From Thiomicrorhabdus sp965603495 (GTDB lineage Bacteria > Pseudomonadota > Gammaproteobacteria > Thiomicrospirales > Thiomicrospiraceae), in NCBI GenBank assembly GCA_965603495.1, contig CBFDDF010000010.1:1-64000 (forward strand): a stretch of 64,000 nucleotides of DNA. Reading direction: 5' to 3'. The stretch's first letter is position 1, and each line of letters begins with the position of its first letter. This document shows, piece by piece, positions 51,009-60,402 of the stretch. The notes under the pieces were generated by a model. That model saw only the letters and a program-made list of their open reading frames with translations, had not been told where the DNA came from and did no database searches. Position numbers and translations under genes: made by a program.

Positions 51009-51183
51009 AATTCTAAAAGCGTTTTTATATTGAACAGGCCTGGTTAGTGCATTTAGATAGAGTTGCTCTATTTTTACTGGGTTTTGGCTTTTGTTTTGTC
51101 CGTTCTGCGGTTAAAATTTGGATTGGTCAGTTAATAGTTTTGGATGCATCAAAGAGTGCTTGGATGATGGTTGCTTCATATAT

Positions 51184-51215
51184 TGAATAGTGCATACGAT
51201 GAATAGTACATACGA
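51184..51215 (+). repeat. 16-bp tandem direct repeat across the start codon
   Basis: TGAATAGTGCATACGA followed immediately by TGAATAGTACATACGA, one mismatch. The ATG of the DnaJ-like gene spans the junction. Confidence 0.8.
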
Positions 51216-52050
51216 TTTATCAATCGATTACTTTGCCGTTCTCGGCGTGCATTATGGCGCTTGTGAGAAAACGGTAAAGATGATGTATCGCAAAATGGCG
51301 CGACGTTATCATCCCGATGTATCAACCATTCACGATGCGCAAAAAAGGTTTCAAGATATTTCTGCCGCTTATGAAATTTTAAAGAAACATCGTGATGCTT
51401 ATTGTAGGGATCATGAACGTCATAAAAAGACTGCTTCAAGCCATCGAAGCCAGGCAAAATCGCAACCCGATTCTGCCGCGAGTAAAGCTCGTTACTCTGG
51501 ACCATCGTCAAATTCCGACTCCCATTCCGACTCCCATTCTGACTATCGACAGCAATCAGAGGGCTATTCTCGGCAAACTTACCGAGCACAAAAACCGATA
51601 GATGGGAAAGATCGAGTCATTACTTACCCTTTGACATTGCGTTATGCGATTCGTTTACTCAAATTAGGTTCTTTTTATATTCCCGGTTTAAAGGTCAAAA
51701 TGAAATTTACCCGTGAAGCTTTTGAGGGCAAAACGTTCCGCCTGGAAGGTAAAGGTTATAGCGGCCTTTTTGGTGGTAAAAAGGGCGATTTTTTAGTGCG
51801 CTTTAATATTAAATTAGACAGTGTAAAGTATCAGCTGGAAGGTGGTGATATTTACGGCGTGTTTTCAGTACCGACCGTGCTTTTACAAGAGGGTAAAAGA
51901 CTCGAGTTAGAGTCACCAAGTGGTCGGTTAGATTTTACTGTGCCGATGTCTTATTCGCCGAACGATTATATTAAAGTGCAGGCAATGGGTTTGCCTGCAG
52001 ATGAGTTACTGCCCGTCGGTGATTTCTATGCACGTTTGGTGATGGTATAA
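51199..52050 (+). CDS. CbpA-like DnaJ-domain co-chaperone
   Basis: 283 residues from ATG 51199. The N-terminal J domain (DYFAVLGVHYGACEKTVKMM, then YHPDVSTIHDA with the essential HPD) is followed by a Ser/Asp/His-rich linker (NSDSHSDSHSDYRQQ) and a CTD-I/II-like substrate domain (GKTFRLEGKGYSGLFGGKKG, DFYARLVMV). No Cys-rich zinc domain is present, so it is closer to CbpA/DjlA-type partners than to DnaJ. A 16-bp tandem repeat (51184-51215) covers the start codon. Confidence 0.82.
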   Translation: MNSTYDLSIDYFAVLGVHYGACEKTVKMMYRKMARRYHPDVSTIHDAQKRFQDISAAYEILKKHRDAYCRDHERHKKTASSHRSQAKSQPDSAASKARYSGPSSNSDSHSDSHSDYRQQSEGYSRQTYRAQKPIDGKDRVITYPLTLRYAIRLLKLGSFYIPGLKVKMKFTREAFEGKTFRLEGKGYSGLFGGKKGDFLVRFNIKLDSVKYQLEGGDIYGVFSVPTVLLQEGKRLELESPSGRLDFTVPMSYSPNDYIKVQAMGLPADELLPVGDFYARLVMV

Positions 52051-52293
52051 AGGGTTTTATAGCGTTTATACTTAATTTCTAAGGCTTGCATCAGTGGAAA
52101 GAGGCCAGTTTGAGGTGCTTGAAAAGTCTCTACTTGCCTATATAAATAGATAAACTTATTTAAGATTACGATTTTATCGCTGAATTGACCCATGGTAGGT
52201 TCCTTTTGAGAGCCTGTATTAGACGGGGGTATTGAAGTAAAATAGATTCGACAATAATAACCGTAAGATAATTACAAACAGAAAAGGTTTTGA

Positions 52294-52611
52294 ATGCCCC
52301 ATTCACATGAATATGACGACGGTAATTTACTGTTAGAAACAGCTAAACCCAAAGTGGAACTTCCAAAACGCTATCAAGTTGTTTTATTAAATGACGATTA
52401 CACTCCTATGGATTTTGTAGTGGATGTCTTACAGCGGTTTTTTGGTTTAGACGAACAGAAAGCTGGCATGATTATGATGGCTGTTCATCGCGATGGCAAA
52501 GGCGTCTGTGGGGTCTTTAGTCGCGAAATAGCTGAGATGAAAGTACAACAAGTAAACAGTTATTCTCGTGAAAATAAACATCCGTTGATGTGTCAGTTGG
52601 AGGTCGCTTAA
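52294..52611 (+). CDS. clpS: ClpS, adaptor for ClpAP
   Basis: 105 residues. The ClpS core is clear (YQVVLLNDDYTPMDFVVDVL, MIMMAVHRDGKGVCGVFSRE). The NDDYTPM loop and His in AVHRDG form the N-degron pocket. It delivers N-end-rule substrates to ClpA, which starts one base after its stop codon. Aat, which creates such N-degrons, is encoded 5 kb away. Confidence 0.95.
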   Translation: MPHSHEYDDGNLLLETAKPKVELPKRYQVVLLNDDYTPMDFVVDVLQRFFGLDEQKAGMIMMAVHRDGKGVCGVFSREIAEMKVQQVNSYSRENKHPLMCQLEVA

Positions 52612-52612
52612 T

Positions 52613-54853
52613 ATGTTGAGTAAAGAACTACAAATGACGTTGAGTAATGCATTCAGTGTTGCACATGAGTATGAGCATGAATTTGTCACGTTAGAGCATC
52701 TTTTGTTAGAGTTGTTGGGCGTGCCTGCAGTACAAGAAGTAATCGTCGCCTGTGGCGCTGAAATATCCTTGATTGAAGAAGGCCTTGAGCGTTTTCTCGA
52801 GTCTGAGATGATTAGTCGTAAGCCAGATGAGCTTCAGCCAACTATGAGTTTTCAGCGTGTGATTGAACGTGCTATTTATCTGGTGCAGTCGAATGGCTAC
52901 CCTGAGGTTACTCCCGTTCACGTACTGGCATCTCTGTATGCAGAACAAGATTCACAAGCGGTTTATCTATTAGAAAGTAATGGCGTTGAGCGTGTGGATG
53001 TATTGAGTTATTTGTCGCACGGTGTAACTGCCTCAGAAGCAGATGACTTCTTACCTGCAACTCCAGATTCTGAAGGTGCTGCAGAGCTTGGAGAAGATTC
53101 AGAACCTAAAAAGTCTCCTTTAGAGGCTTACACGACGAATTTGAATGCTGAGGTGGTATTGGGTCGAATCGATCCTATTATCGGTCGTGAATGGGAATTG
53201 AATCGAACCTTAGAAATACTGAGTCGTCGTCGTAAAAACAATCCATTATTGGTGGGTGAGCCTGGTGTTGGAAAAACTGCCGTTGCGGAAGGTTTAGCCT
53301 ATCAAATTGTTCATAGCCAAGTACCGGATTTATTAAGTGATGCAGTGGTCTATAGTTTGGATATGGGCGCCTTATTAGCCGGTACGCGTTACCGTGGTGA
53401 TTTTGAGAAGCGTTTTAAAGCTTTGTTAACTGATTTAGAAGCGCAGCCACATGCGATTTTATTTATTGATGAAATTCATACAGTGATTGGTGCTGGTGCG
53501 GTGCAAGGCGGTGCGATGGATGCCTCTAATTTGATGAAGCCTGCCTTGTCATCCGGTAAAATTCGTTGCATGGGCGCCACAACCTATGAAGAGTTTAGAG
53601 GGGTGTTTGAGAAAGATCGTGCCTTGGCGCGTCGTTTCCAAAAGGTCGATGTCAAAGAGCCATCAATTCAAGAGACCTTTGATATTCTAAAGGGCTTAAA
53701 AACTAAGTACGAAGATCACCATCATGTTAAATATACCTTGCCAGCCCTTAAAGAAGCAGTCGCACTGTCGGCACGTTATTTAACCGATAGGCATCTGCCT
53801 GATAAAGCGATTGATGTGATTGACGAAGCAGGTGCCAAACAAGCATTGGCGATTGCTAGTAAGCGTAAAAAACAGATTGGTGTGCCTGAGATACAGCAGG
53901 TCATTGCCAGTATTGCACGCATTCCAGTTGCGCAGATTACCCAGAAAGAGAAAGATAAATTACATGACTTGGGCGACAACCTTAAGCGGGTTGTATTTGG
54001 ACAGGATCATGCCGTTGATCAATTAACGTCTGCAATTAGATTGTCACGTTCAGGACTGTCTGATCCTAATAAGCCGACGGGTTCATTTCTGTTTTCTGGG
54101 CCGACAGGGGTTGGTAAAACTGAACTGACACAACAGTTAGCCAAGCACCTAGGTGTGGAGATGCTGCGTTTTGATATGTCGGAGTATATGGAACGTCATA
54201 CAGTGTCACGTTTGATTGGCGCGCCTCCTGGTTATGTAGGTTATGACCAAGGTGGTTTATTAACCGAAGCGGTGAGTAAGCATCCTCATGCGGTCGTGTT
54301 GCTGGATGAAATCGAAAAAGCCCATCCAGATGTTTTCAATATTTTATTGCAAGTCATGGATCACGGTACCTTAACGGATAATAACGGACGCAAGGCGGAC
54401 TTTAGAAATGTCATCTTAATTATGACCTCTAATGTGGGCGCTGAGCAGATGGCACGCTCTAGTATGGGCTTCTCGGTACAAGACCATACGATGGATTTTG
54501 ATTCAGAGTTGAAGAAAGTCTTCACCCCAGAATTCCGTAATCGTTTAGATGGCGTGATACAGTTTCATCGTCTCACTGAGGCTTCTATGGGGTCGGTTGT
54601 TAATAAGTTTATTTATGGACTCGAGAATGCATTGGCAGAGAAAAAAGTGACTTTAAAAGTCACTGACAGTGCGCGTTCTTGGTTGGCCAAAAATGGCTAT
54701 GATCCATTGATGGGTGCAAGACCGATGGCACGCCTAATTCAAGAAAAGGTGAAGCAGCCTCTGGCCGATAAATTACTGTTTGGTGATTTACAGAAGGGCG
54801 GTGAGATTGTGGTGGATTGTGAAGAGGATGTCTTAACCTTTAATAAGGTTTAG
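52613..54853 (+). CDS. clpA: ClpA, ATPase of the ClpAP protease
   Basis: 746 residues with the N-domain (~1-145), then two AAA+ modules with Walker A GEPGVGKTAVAEG near 212 and GPTGVGKTELTQQ near 498, Walker B LFIDEIH and VLLDEIEKAHPD, and no middle coiled coil, which marks ClpA rather than ClpB. It unfolds substrates and threads them into ClpP. Operon with clpS. Confidence 0.95.
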   Translation: MLSKELQMTLSNAFSVAHEYEHEFVTLEHLLLELLGVPAVQEVIVACGAEISLIEEGLERFLESEMISRKPDELQPTMSFQRVIERAIYLVQSNGYPEVTPVHVLASLYAEQDSQAVYLLESNGVERVDVLSYLSHGVTASEADDFLPATPDSEGAAELGEDSEPKKSPLEAYTTNLNAEVVLGRIDPIIGREWELNRTLEILSRRRKNNPLLVGEPGVGKTAVAEGLAYQIVHSQVPDLLSDAVVYSLDMGALLAGTRYRGDFEKRFKALLTDLEAQPHAILFIDEIHTVIGAGAVQGGAMDASNLMKPALSSGKIRCMGATTYEEFRGVFEKDRALARRFQKVDVKEPSIQETFDILKGLKTKYEDHHHVKYTLPALKEAVALSARYLTDRHLPDKAIDVIDEAGAKQALAIASKRKKQIGVPEIQQVIASIARIPVAQITQKEKDKLHDLGDNLKRVVFGQDHAVDQLTSAIRLSRSGLSDPNKPTGSFLFSGPTGVGKTELTQQLAKHLGVEMLRFDMSEYMERHTVSRLIGAPPGYVGYDQGGLLTEAVSKHPHAVVLLDEIEKAHPDVFNILLQVMDHGTLTDNNGRKADFRNVILIMTSNVGAEQMARSSMGFSVQDHTMDFDSELKKVFTPEFRNRLDGVIQFHRLTEASMGSVVNKFIYGLENALAEKKVTLKVTDSARSWLAKNGYDPLMGARPMARLIQEKVKQPLADKLLFGDLQKGGEIVVDCEEDVLTFNKV

Positions 54854-54903
54854 TCTTCTGCATGGCGCCTAAATTTCTTTTAACAAAGTACTCAAGCCGA
54901 GAT

Positions 54904-54938
54904 AACCCCAGTCGTGATTTCATGACTGGGGTTTTTTT
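54904..54938 (+). terminator. Terminator of clpSA
   Basis: AACCCCAGTCGTGATTTCAT then GACTGGGGTTTTTTT. An 8-bp GC-rich stem with a full T-tract, about 50 bases after the clpA stop. Confidence 0.92.
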
Positions 54939-54989
54939 ATGTCTGTAGATTGGATAAGAAGGTATTAAAAAGTTGGCATGTCAGAAAGC

Positions 54990-55024
54990 AAAAAGCCCCT
55001 TAATGAAGATGCATTAAGAGGCTT
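54990..55024 (-). terminator. Terminator of infA
   Basis: On the minus strand AAGCCTCTTAATGCATCTTC then ATTAAGGGGCTTTTTGC. Stem GCCTCTTAATG/CATTAAGGGGC with one mismatch, facing the clpA terminator. Confidence 0.82.
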
Positions 55025-55093
55025 GAGGCGTTCTATGGATTCCAGGTATTTACCGCTTCGCTAAACATGACGTTCATCAAAGCCTCGCTGGAA

Positions 55094-55312
55094 TTACTTA
55101 CCGCGGTAAGTGATACGACCTTTAGTCAAATCGTATGGCGTTAGTTCAACCTTAACAGCATCACCTGCTAGGATTCGAATGTAGTTTTTACGCATGCGGC
55201 CAGAAATGTGCGCCAAAATTTTGTGCCCATTCTCTAGTTCTACTTTAAAAAGTGTATTTGGTAATGTTTCTAAAACGACACCGTCGAATTCAATAACGTC
55301 TTGCTTAGCCAT
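55094..55312 (-). CDS. infA: Translation initiation factor IF-1
   Basis: 72 residues, the standard length, starting MAKQDVIEFDGVVLETLPNT and holding the S1/OB-fold wording (GHKILAHISGRMRKNYIRIL, GDAVKVELTPYDLTKGRITY). It binds the ribosomal A site during initiation. Its location next to clpA matches the usual gammaproteobacterial order. Confidence 0.97.
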   Translation of the reverse strand: MAKQDVIEFDGVVLETLPNTLFKVELENGHKILAHISGRMRKNYIRILAGDAVKVELTPYDLTKGRITYRGK

Positions 55313-55398
55313 AAGTTTTATATAAACCCTTGTAATAAATTTGCGCGGATTATACCAACTTAGTCTTTTAAATTCAATAAATTATCGACTAATAAGGA

Positions 55399-55719
55399 CT
55401 ATTTCAGGTAATTAAGGCGTATTTCTTCAATAAGGGCTTGGTATTCACTGGGAATGCCAACTTTTTCGGTGGGTGCTTGTGGATTGTGTTTAAGCAACCA
55501 GCACAGTAAGTTTTGGTCGCTTTCATCTAAAAGCGCTTCAAAAATCTGGTTTTTTTCAGGGGAAATTTGCAGGTCAAGTGTTTCAACGAAAGCGATTAAC
55601 AATAACTCGCTTTCTAAGTTGCCGCGCTTACATAAAAACAATAGCTTCCTGCGCCTGGCTTCAAAATCCTCTGAAAGTTTCGTCTTTTGTGATGTATTCA
55701 ATTCGAGACTTAAGGGCAT
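55399..55719 (-). CDS. sdhE: SdhE-type flavinylation factor (DUF339)
   Basis: 106 residues. The family motif is in RRRKLLFLCKRGNLESELLL (the conserved RGxxE). SdhE assists covalent FAD attachment to SdhA. It begins at the sdhB stop codon (one-base overlap) and ends the sdhCDAB-E operon. The C-terminal tail is longer than that of the E. coli protein. Confidence 0.88.
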   Translation of the reverse strand: MPLSLELNTSQKTKLSEDFEARRRKLLFLCKRGNLESELLLIAFVETLDLQISPEKNQIFEALLDESDQNLLCWLLKHNPQAPTEKVGIPSEYQALIEEIRLNYLK

Positions 55720-56417
55720 TAGATTTCTTTAACCATAATGGATTTCAATTCTTGAATCGCGCGACTTGGATTAAGGCCTTTGGGACAAGCGGCGGTACAG
55801 TTTTGGATATGGCGACAACGAAAAGTTTGTGTCGGGCTATCAAGCGACTGTAAACGATCAATGCGTTGAATGTCACGTGTATCAATAACAAATCGATGTG
55901 CGGCCAACAGAGCAGCCGGGCCGGCGAATTGATCAGGATTCCACCAGAAAGAAGGGCAGCTGGTTGAGCAGCAACCACACAAAATGCATTCATAAGAACC
56001 ATCGAGTTTGGCGCGGTCTTCGGGCGATTGCAAATGTTCATGTTGTAGATCGAGCGGTTCACTCTGTAAAAAAGGTTCGACGCCTTGGTATTGCTGATAG
56101 AACAAATCCATATCAATAATCAGATCTTTAATAATCGGCAGGCCTGGCATGGGCTTAATGACGACTTTTTGCGGTAAATCAGATAGCGGCGTGATACAAC
56201 TGAGGCGATTACTGCCATTGACGTTCATGCCGTCAGAGCCGCAAACGCCTTCCTGGCACGAGGAACGATAAGCTAAACTTGGATCTTGCTCGCGTAATAG
56301 GTGTAAGGCATCAAGCAACATGCTGTCTGCAGAGACAAGTTTATTGTCTAACTCAAAGGTTTGGTCGTAAGGCGCTTTATCGATTTGTGGATTATAACGA
56401 CTAATAATAAATTGCAT
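55719..56417 (-). CDS. sdhB: Succinate dehydrogenase iron-sulfur subunit SdhB
   Basis: 232 residues. The 2Fe-2S Cys pattern is in SCQEGVCGSDGMNVNGSNRLSC (split here: SCQEGVCGSDGMN, RLSC). The 4Fe-4S site is CILCGCCSTSCPS, and the 3Fe-4S site is CRHIQNCTAACPKGLNP. It passes electrons from SdhA to the quinone site in SdhCD. A ribosome site, AAGGAA, lies before the ATG. Confidence 0.96.
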   Translation of the reverse strand: MQFIISRYNPQIDKAPYDQTFELDNKLVSADSMLLDALHLLREQDPSLAYRSSCQEGVCGSDGMNVNGSNRLSCITPLSDLPQKVVIKPMPGLPIIKDLIIDMDLFYQQYQGVEPFLQSEPLDLQHEHLQSPEDRAKLDGSYECILCGCCSTSCPSFWWNPDQFAGPAALLAAHRFVIDTRDIQRIDRLQSLDSPTQTFRCRHIQNCTAACPKGLNPSRAIQELKSIMVKEI

Positions 56418-56498
56418 AACAGTTCCTTACATTAAACACTTGAGTTCATCAATGGTGACGTCAAAGCAAGTTTAACGGCGAATTGAGTTTGTTGGGCG

Positions 56499-58304
56499 TT
56501 AATAAACACGAGGCTTTGGTTCAAATGCCGCATGATGTTTTGGTTGTAAGTTAACGGCCTTGTAGTCCAATCGATGGTGTTCTTTAAAATACAGTGTATG
56601 TTTCAACCAGGCCTGGTCATCTCGTTCTGTAAAGTCGACGCGTGAATGTGCCCCTCGGCTTTCAGTACGGGCTAAGGCAGATGTCACCGTCGCAAACGCG
56701 ATAGCCACTAGGTTTTCTAACTCAAAACCTGCCAGGCGTTCTAAATTGAAGACGTCGTTAAAGTCCGTTAAACAGACGTTATCCAAGCGTATTTGGATGT
56801 CCTGTAAATCATCGAATGCCTGTTGCATGGTTTGATGATCTCTAAAGACGCCACAGCCCATATCCATGATTTGTTGCAGTGATTTTTTGATTTGAATCAC
56901 ACTGTCGTCTTGAGCTGATGTCTCGACAGAAACCTCGCTACGTTTTTGCCAGCGTTGGAGGCGTTGTCTAACGGTATGTAGGTTTAGATCAGTATTGCTC
57001 TGACTTTGGCTCGAACTATGCGCTTTTAGCGCTTCTGAGATGGTTAATGCAGCTTTACGACCAAAGACAACAATATCCAACAGCGAGTTGCCACCTAAGC
57101 GATTCGCGCCGTGTACCGAAACGCAGGCGCATTCACCAATGGCATACAATCCTTGGACAACTTTTTGTTGCCCTAAATCGTCTGGCGATACGACTTGACC
57201 TTGTATGTTGGTTGGAATCCCTCCCATCATGTAATGGCAGGTAGGAAAGACATGAATCGGTTCTTTGACCGGATCAATGCCTAAAAAAGTTTGGCTGATA
57301 TCACGAATCCCCGGTAAGCGTTCAGTAATGACTTCTTCTGGGATGTGACTAATATCTAATAGCACATAATCTTTATCCGGCCCACATCCACGGCCTTCTT
57401 TGACTTCAATCGCAATGGCACGAGAGACCACATCACGTGAGGCTAAGTCCTTAACTTTAGGCGCATATTTTTCCATAAAGGCTTCGCCAAGTGCATTGCG
57501 CAACTTACCGCCTTCACCGCGCACTGCTTCAGAAATTAGCATGCCTTTGCCAGCAACGCCAGTAGGGTGGAATTGCCAGAACTCCATATCTTGCAACGGT
57601 AGGCCAGCGCGTAACACCATGCCCAAACCATCGCCGGTATTAATGCTGGCATTGGTGTTATTGCGAAACACTTGGCCAGCGCCACCAGTCGCCAACAAGG
57701 TGTGTGGGCTCCGTAAAATTTTAAAAGCGCCATCATGAATGTTCATGACTAGAATGCCGCCAATTTCACCATTTGGTTTTTTTAATAAATCTAGGGCGTA
57801 ATATTCATCGTAAATAGTGGTGCCTAAACGGATGTTCTGTTGGTACAGTGAATGTAAAATTGCATGGCCGGTTCGGTCGGCTGCGGCGCAAGTTCGATGG
57901 GCCTGTTCTTCGCCATAATTTTGACTTTGTCCGCCAAAAGCACGCTGATAGATTTTGCCGTTTTCCAGGCGTGAAAAGGGCACGCCAAAATGCTCAAGTT
58001 CACGCACAATTTCAGCAGCCTCCTGACACATGAACTCGATCGCATCTTGGTCGCCTAAATAATCACTGCCTTTAATTGTGTCATACATGTGCCACTGCCA
58101 TTTGTCAGGGGTGACATTACCGAGAGCAGCATTAATACCGCCTTGCGCGGCAACGGTGTGCGAACGGGTTGGAAAGACCTTAGAAACCATCGATACCTTA
58201 TGACCTTCTTCAGTAAGCTTTAGAGCGGCACGCATACCTGCGCCGCCTGCACCAATCACTAAGGCATCATAGAATTCGATCGGAAAGTTTTCGGTCAGGT
58301 TCAT
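56499..58304 (-). CDS. sdhA: Succinate dehydrogenase flavoprotein subunit SdhA
   Basis: 601 residues. The Rossmann FAD site (ALVIGAGGAGMRAALKL), the flavin-linked His in SHTVAAQGGINAALGN and the substrate loop HPTGVAGKGMLISEAVRGEG are present, along with GGIPTNIQGQV and RGAHSR. It oxidises succinate to fumarate at the inner membrane. One exact ACCAGGCCTGGT copy (56606-56617) lies near the 3' end, encoding DQAW. The 81-base gap to sdhB is unusual only in size. Confidence 0.96.
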   Translation of the reverse strand: MNLTENFPIEFYDALVIGAGGAGMRAALKLTEEGHKVSMVSKVFPTRSHTVAAQGGINAALGNVTPDKWQWHMYDTIKGSDYLGDQDAIEFMCQEAAEIVRELEHFGVPFSRLENGKIYQRAFGGQSQNYGEEQAHRTCAAADRTGHAILHSLYQQNIRLGTTIYDEYYALDLLKKPNGEIGGILVMNIHDGAFKILRSPHTLLATGGAGQVFRNNTNASINTGDGLGMVLRAGLPLQDMEFWQFHPTGVAGKGMLISEAVRGEGGKLRNALGEAFMEKYAPKVKDLASRDVVSRAIAIEVKEGRGCGPDKDYVLLDISHIPEEVITERLPGIRDISQTFLGIDPVKEPIHVFPTCHYMMGGIPTNIQGQVVSPDDLGQQKVVQGLYAIGECACVSVHGANRLGGNSLLDIVVFGRKAALTISEALKAHSSSQSQSNTDLNLHTVRQRLQRWQKRSEVSVETSAQDDSVIQIKKSLQQIMDMGCGVFRDHQTMQQAFDDLQDIQIRLDNVCLTDFNDVFNLERLAGFELENLVAIAFATVTSALARTESRGAHSRVDFTERDDQAWLKHTLYFKEHHRLDYKAVNLQPKHHAAFEPKPRVY

Positions 58305-58398
58305 AGCGTTCCTAATTTAGTTTTTAAGGCTTAATAACAGCCAGATGTGAAGCGTCTTAGTAAACTATTAAATTTGGTGATGATTTACTGTTTTTTTA

Positions 58399-58761
58399 TT
58401 AAATCGCGCCAAAAAGAGTGACGACCAACCACAAACTGTTGATCAATAATAATGCGAGTAAACTGTGATAAATCGTCAACCAGAGCGCCAAGTGCTTGCG
58501 GGGTAAATAGTCGATTAGAATGTCACGAACTCCGACCCATGCATGCACCAAAATCAATCCCAAGGCGATTAAACTGGCGAAGCTGAAAATGGGCTCTGCA
58601 AGATTGTGTGCCAGTGCGTACAGAGTGTAAAACTTAGGTTGTTGTAGTACCGTCCAGGCGAGAAACGGGGTGTATAGCAAAAGGTAGAGTGCACTGATTC
58701 TTTGCCATAGGTGCGCTTTTGTACCGGAGAGGTTTTTGAGTTTGACGTTAAATTCAATCAT
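58399..58761 (-). CDS. sdhD: Succinate dehydrogenase membrane anchor subunit SdhD
   Basis: 120 residues from ATG 58761; the longer open frame upstream lies inside sdhC and is not used. It has three membrane helices. The typical end segment HAWVGVRDILIDYLPRKHL carries the heme/quinone region. It overlaps the sdhC stop by four bases (ATGA), so translation is coupled. Confidence 0.88.
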   Translation of the reverse strand: MIEFNVKLKNLSGTKAHLWQRISALYLLLYTPFLAWTVLQQPKFYTLYALAHNLAEPIFSFASLIALGLILVHAWVGVRDILIDYLPRKHLALWLTIYHSLLALLLINSLWLVVTLFGAI

Positions 58762-59147
58762 GACCAGGCCTGGTAGGTTATAAAAATGCTGATAAAAATC
58801 CAAACAGTAATGAGCAAAATGCTGATTAAGCCACTGTTGATGATTTGATAGGGTTTCGGTGCGACAAAGTGTTCGGCCAATAGATGACGCAAGCCACTGA
58901 GCCAGTGAAAACTCAGCGCCATCCAAAAAGCGGTATGCAAGCAAAGCAGAATCCAATGGTCGGCGATTGAGATAAGGCTGACATTAGGATGGATCAGAAT
59001 GAGGTTGGCCAGTGTGAGATAACCAATCAAACTGATAACGAGTGCCAAGCCGGTAAGTCGATGGGCGCCAGAAAGAATGGCATTGATTGGAAAGTGAATA
59101 GCACTTAACTTTAAAAATCGGGGGCGATTACCTGGGTGCGAGTACAT
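58758..59147 (-). CDS. sdhC: Succinate dehydrogenase cytochrome b556 subunit SdhC
   Basis: 129 residues with three membrane helices. The signature SGAHRLTG near residue 28 and the helix end HWLSGLRHLLAEH carry quinone and heme residues. ATG 59147 is chosen because AAAAGG stands seven bases ahead and the family starts just before RPRFL; ATG 59177 would add ten basic residues. The last codons (TYQAWS) are formed by an ACCAGGCCTGGT palindrome at 58763-58774, which touches the sdhD start. Confidence 0.87.
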   Translation of the reverse strand: MYSHPGNRPRFLKLSAIHFPINAILSGAHRLTGLALVISLIGYLTLANLILIHPNVSLISIADHWILLCLHTAFWMALSFHWLSGLRHLLAEHFVAPKPYQIINSGLISILLITVWIFISIFITYQAWS

Positions 59148-59381
59148 AAAATAGCCTTTTCGCCTCTTACGAGTCATTATTCAATCAATCCATTCTACTG
59201 CGAATTTTTACATAGGGAAAGGAATGTTTGGGTATTTTTTGAGGCCATTAATTAGGAGGGTGGTGCACAGATAAAGAAAGGGGGTAAAGCTTGAAGATTA
59301 AACGGTTAAGCGCTGTTAGAACTTCTCAATAAACGATTTATGAATTGACTAGGCTTGGTAAGGAAGTTCGATAATGGGTTT

Positions 59382-60158
59382 TTAAGTATTAGTCTGGGAT
59401 GTCTGACAGTGTCCATAGGCATGATCTGCCCAATCTATTGAAAATTGCCACTTTTGCGGTTTAAAAGGTTGATTGATTTGTTGCTCAATGAGGTCTTCAA
59501 ACTGTTCTCTTGAGATAGAATAGGCGCCTAAGCTCTGTAAATGGGGGGTTTCAACTTGGGTGTCAATCACTTCAAATCCCCATGCTTTCAATTGCATGGC
59601 GAGCGCGACTAAGGCAATTTTGGAACTGTCAGTGACTTTGGCAAACATGGACTCACCAAAAAACATCTTACCAATGGCCACGCCATAGAGACCACCGACT
59701 AACTTTCCATCTTGCCAGACTTCAACCGAATGAGCATGTCCAGATTGATGTAGCGATTGATAAGCGGCTAACATTTCAGGGGATATCCAAGTACCGTCCT
59801 GACCATCACGAGGAACGGTTGCGCAGGCTTGCATGACATCGGTAAAGTTTTGATCTAATGTCACTGTGAGCGATTCATCCCACTCCAGTTTTTGAATGGT
59901 TTTACGTAAGCTGCGTTTGATTTTTAATGAATCGATGAATAGAACGCTGCGCGGGTTTGGGGTCCACCAGAGAATCGGCTCTCCAGGATTAAACCAAGGG
60001 AATATGCCATTACTGTAGGCTTGGAGTAACCATTCAGCTGTTAAAGCACCGCCGACGGCGAGTAATCCGTCAGGTTCTGTTAAAGCCAAATTCGTCGGCG
60101 GAAACATTACAGGTTTGGGTTCTAGCCAGAAAGGAACGTTAATAGGCATGTCTGTCAT
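59382..60158 (-). CDS. aat: Leucyl/phenylalanyl-tRNA-protein transferase Aat
   Basis: 258 residues with Aat motifs: FPPTNLALTEPDGLLAVGG, YSNGIFPWFNPGEPILWW, SPNPRSV-like TPNPRSVLF, HSVEVWQDGKLVGGLYGVAIG and MFFGESMF. It attaches Leu or Phe to proteins with N-terminal Arg or Lys, making substrates for ClpS/ClpA, which are encoded in the same region. Confidence 0.94.
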   Translation of the reverse strand: MTDMPINVPFWLEPKPVMFPPTNLALTEPDGLLAVGGALTAEWLLQAYSNGIFPWFNPGEPILWWTPNPRSVLFIDSLKIKRSLRKTIQKLEWDESLTVTLDQNFTDVMQACATVPRDGQDGTWISPEMLAAYQSLHQSGHAHSVEVWQDGKLVGGLYGVAIGKMFFGESMFAKVTDSSKIALVALAMQLKAWGFEVIDTQVETPHLQSLGAYSISREQFEDLIEQQINQPFKPQKWQFSIDWADHAYGHCQTSQTNT

Positions 60159-60402
60159 AGTGCTTTACTGGCATAGCTCGATTGGTGGAGGTTTTGTGAA
60201 TGTTTAACAGCGATTTTGAACGATTTTAAACAATTAATATTCTGTAATTTTAGCACTAACGAGACCATAAACCGTTAGAATAACTTAAATTATTTAAGGC
60301 TTGATTGAAGGCTTGCATCTAGCCTTAATATTAACCCTATTTTATAGCCCATGTTTTAGTGCGTAAATCAGTACAAAGCCCAGTAGCGAACTCCCTATTA
60401 TT

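Noticed and set aside
57400..57738. Plus-strand ORF of 112 codons
   Set aside because: It is antisense to sdhA and has no ribosome site or family pattern.
58762..58956. 65-codon upstream extension of sdhD
   Set aside because: The extension is sdhC read in another frame; the true ATG overlaps the sdhC stop and matches the family start.
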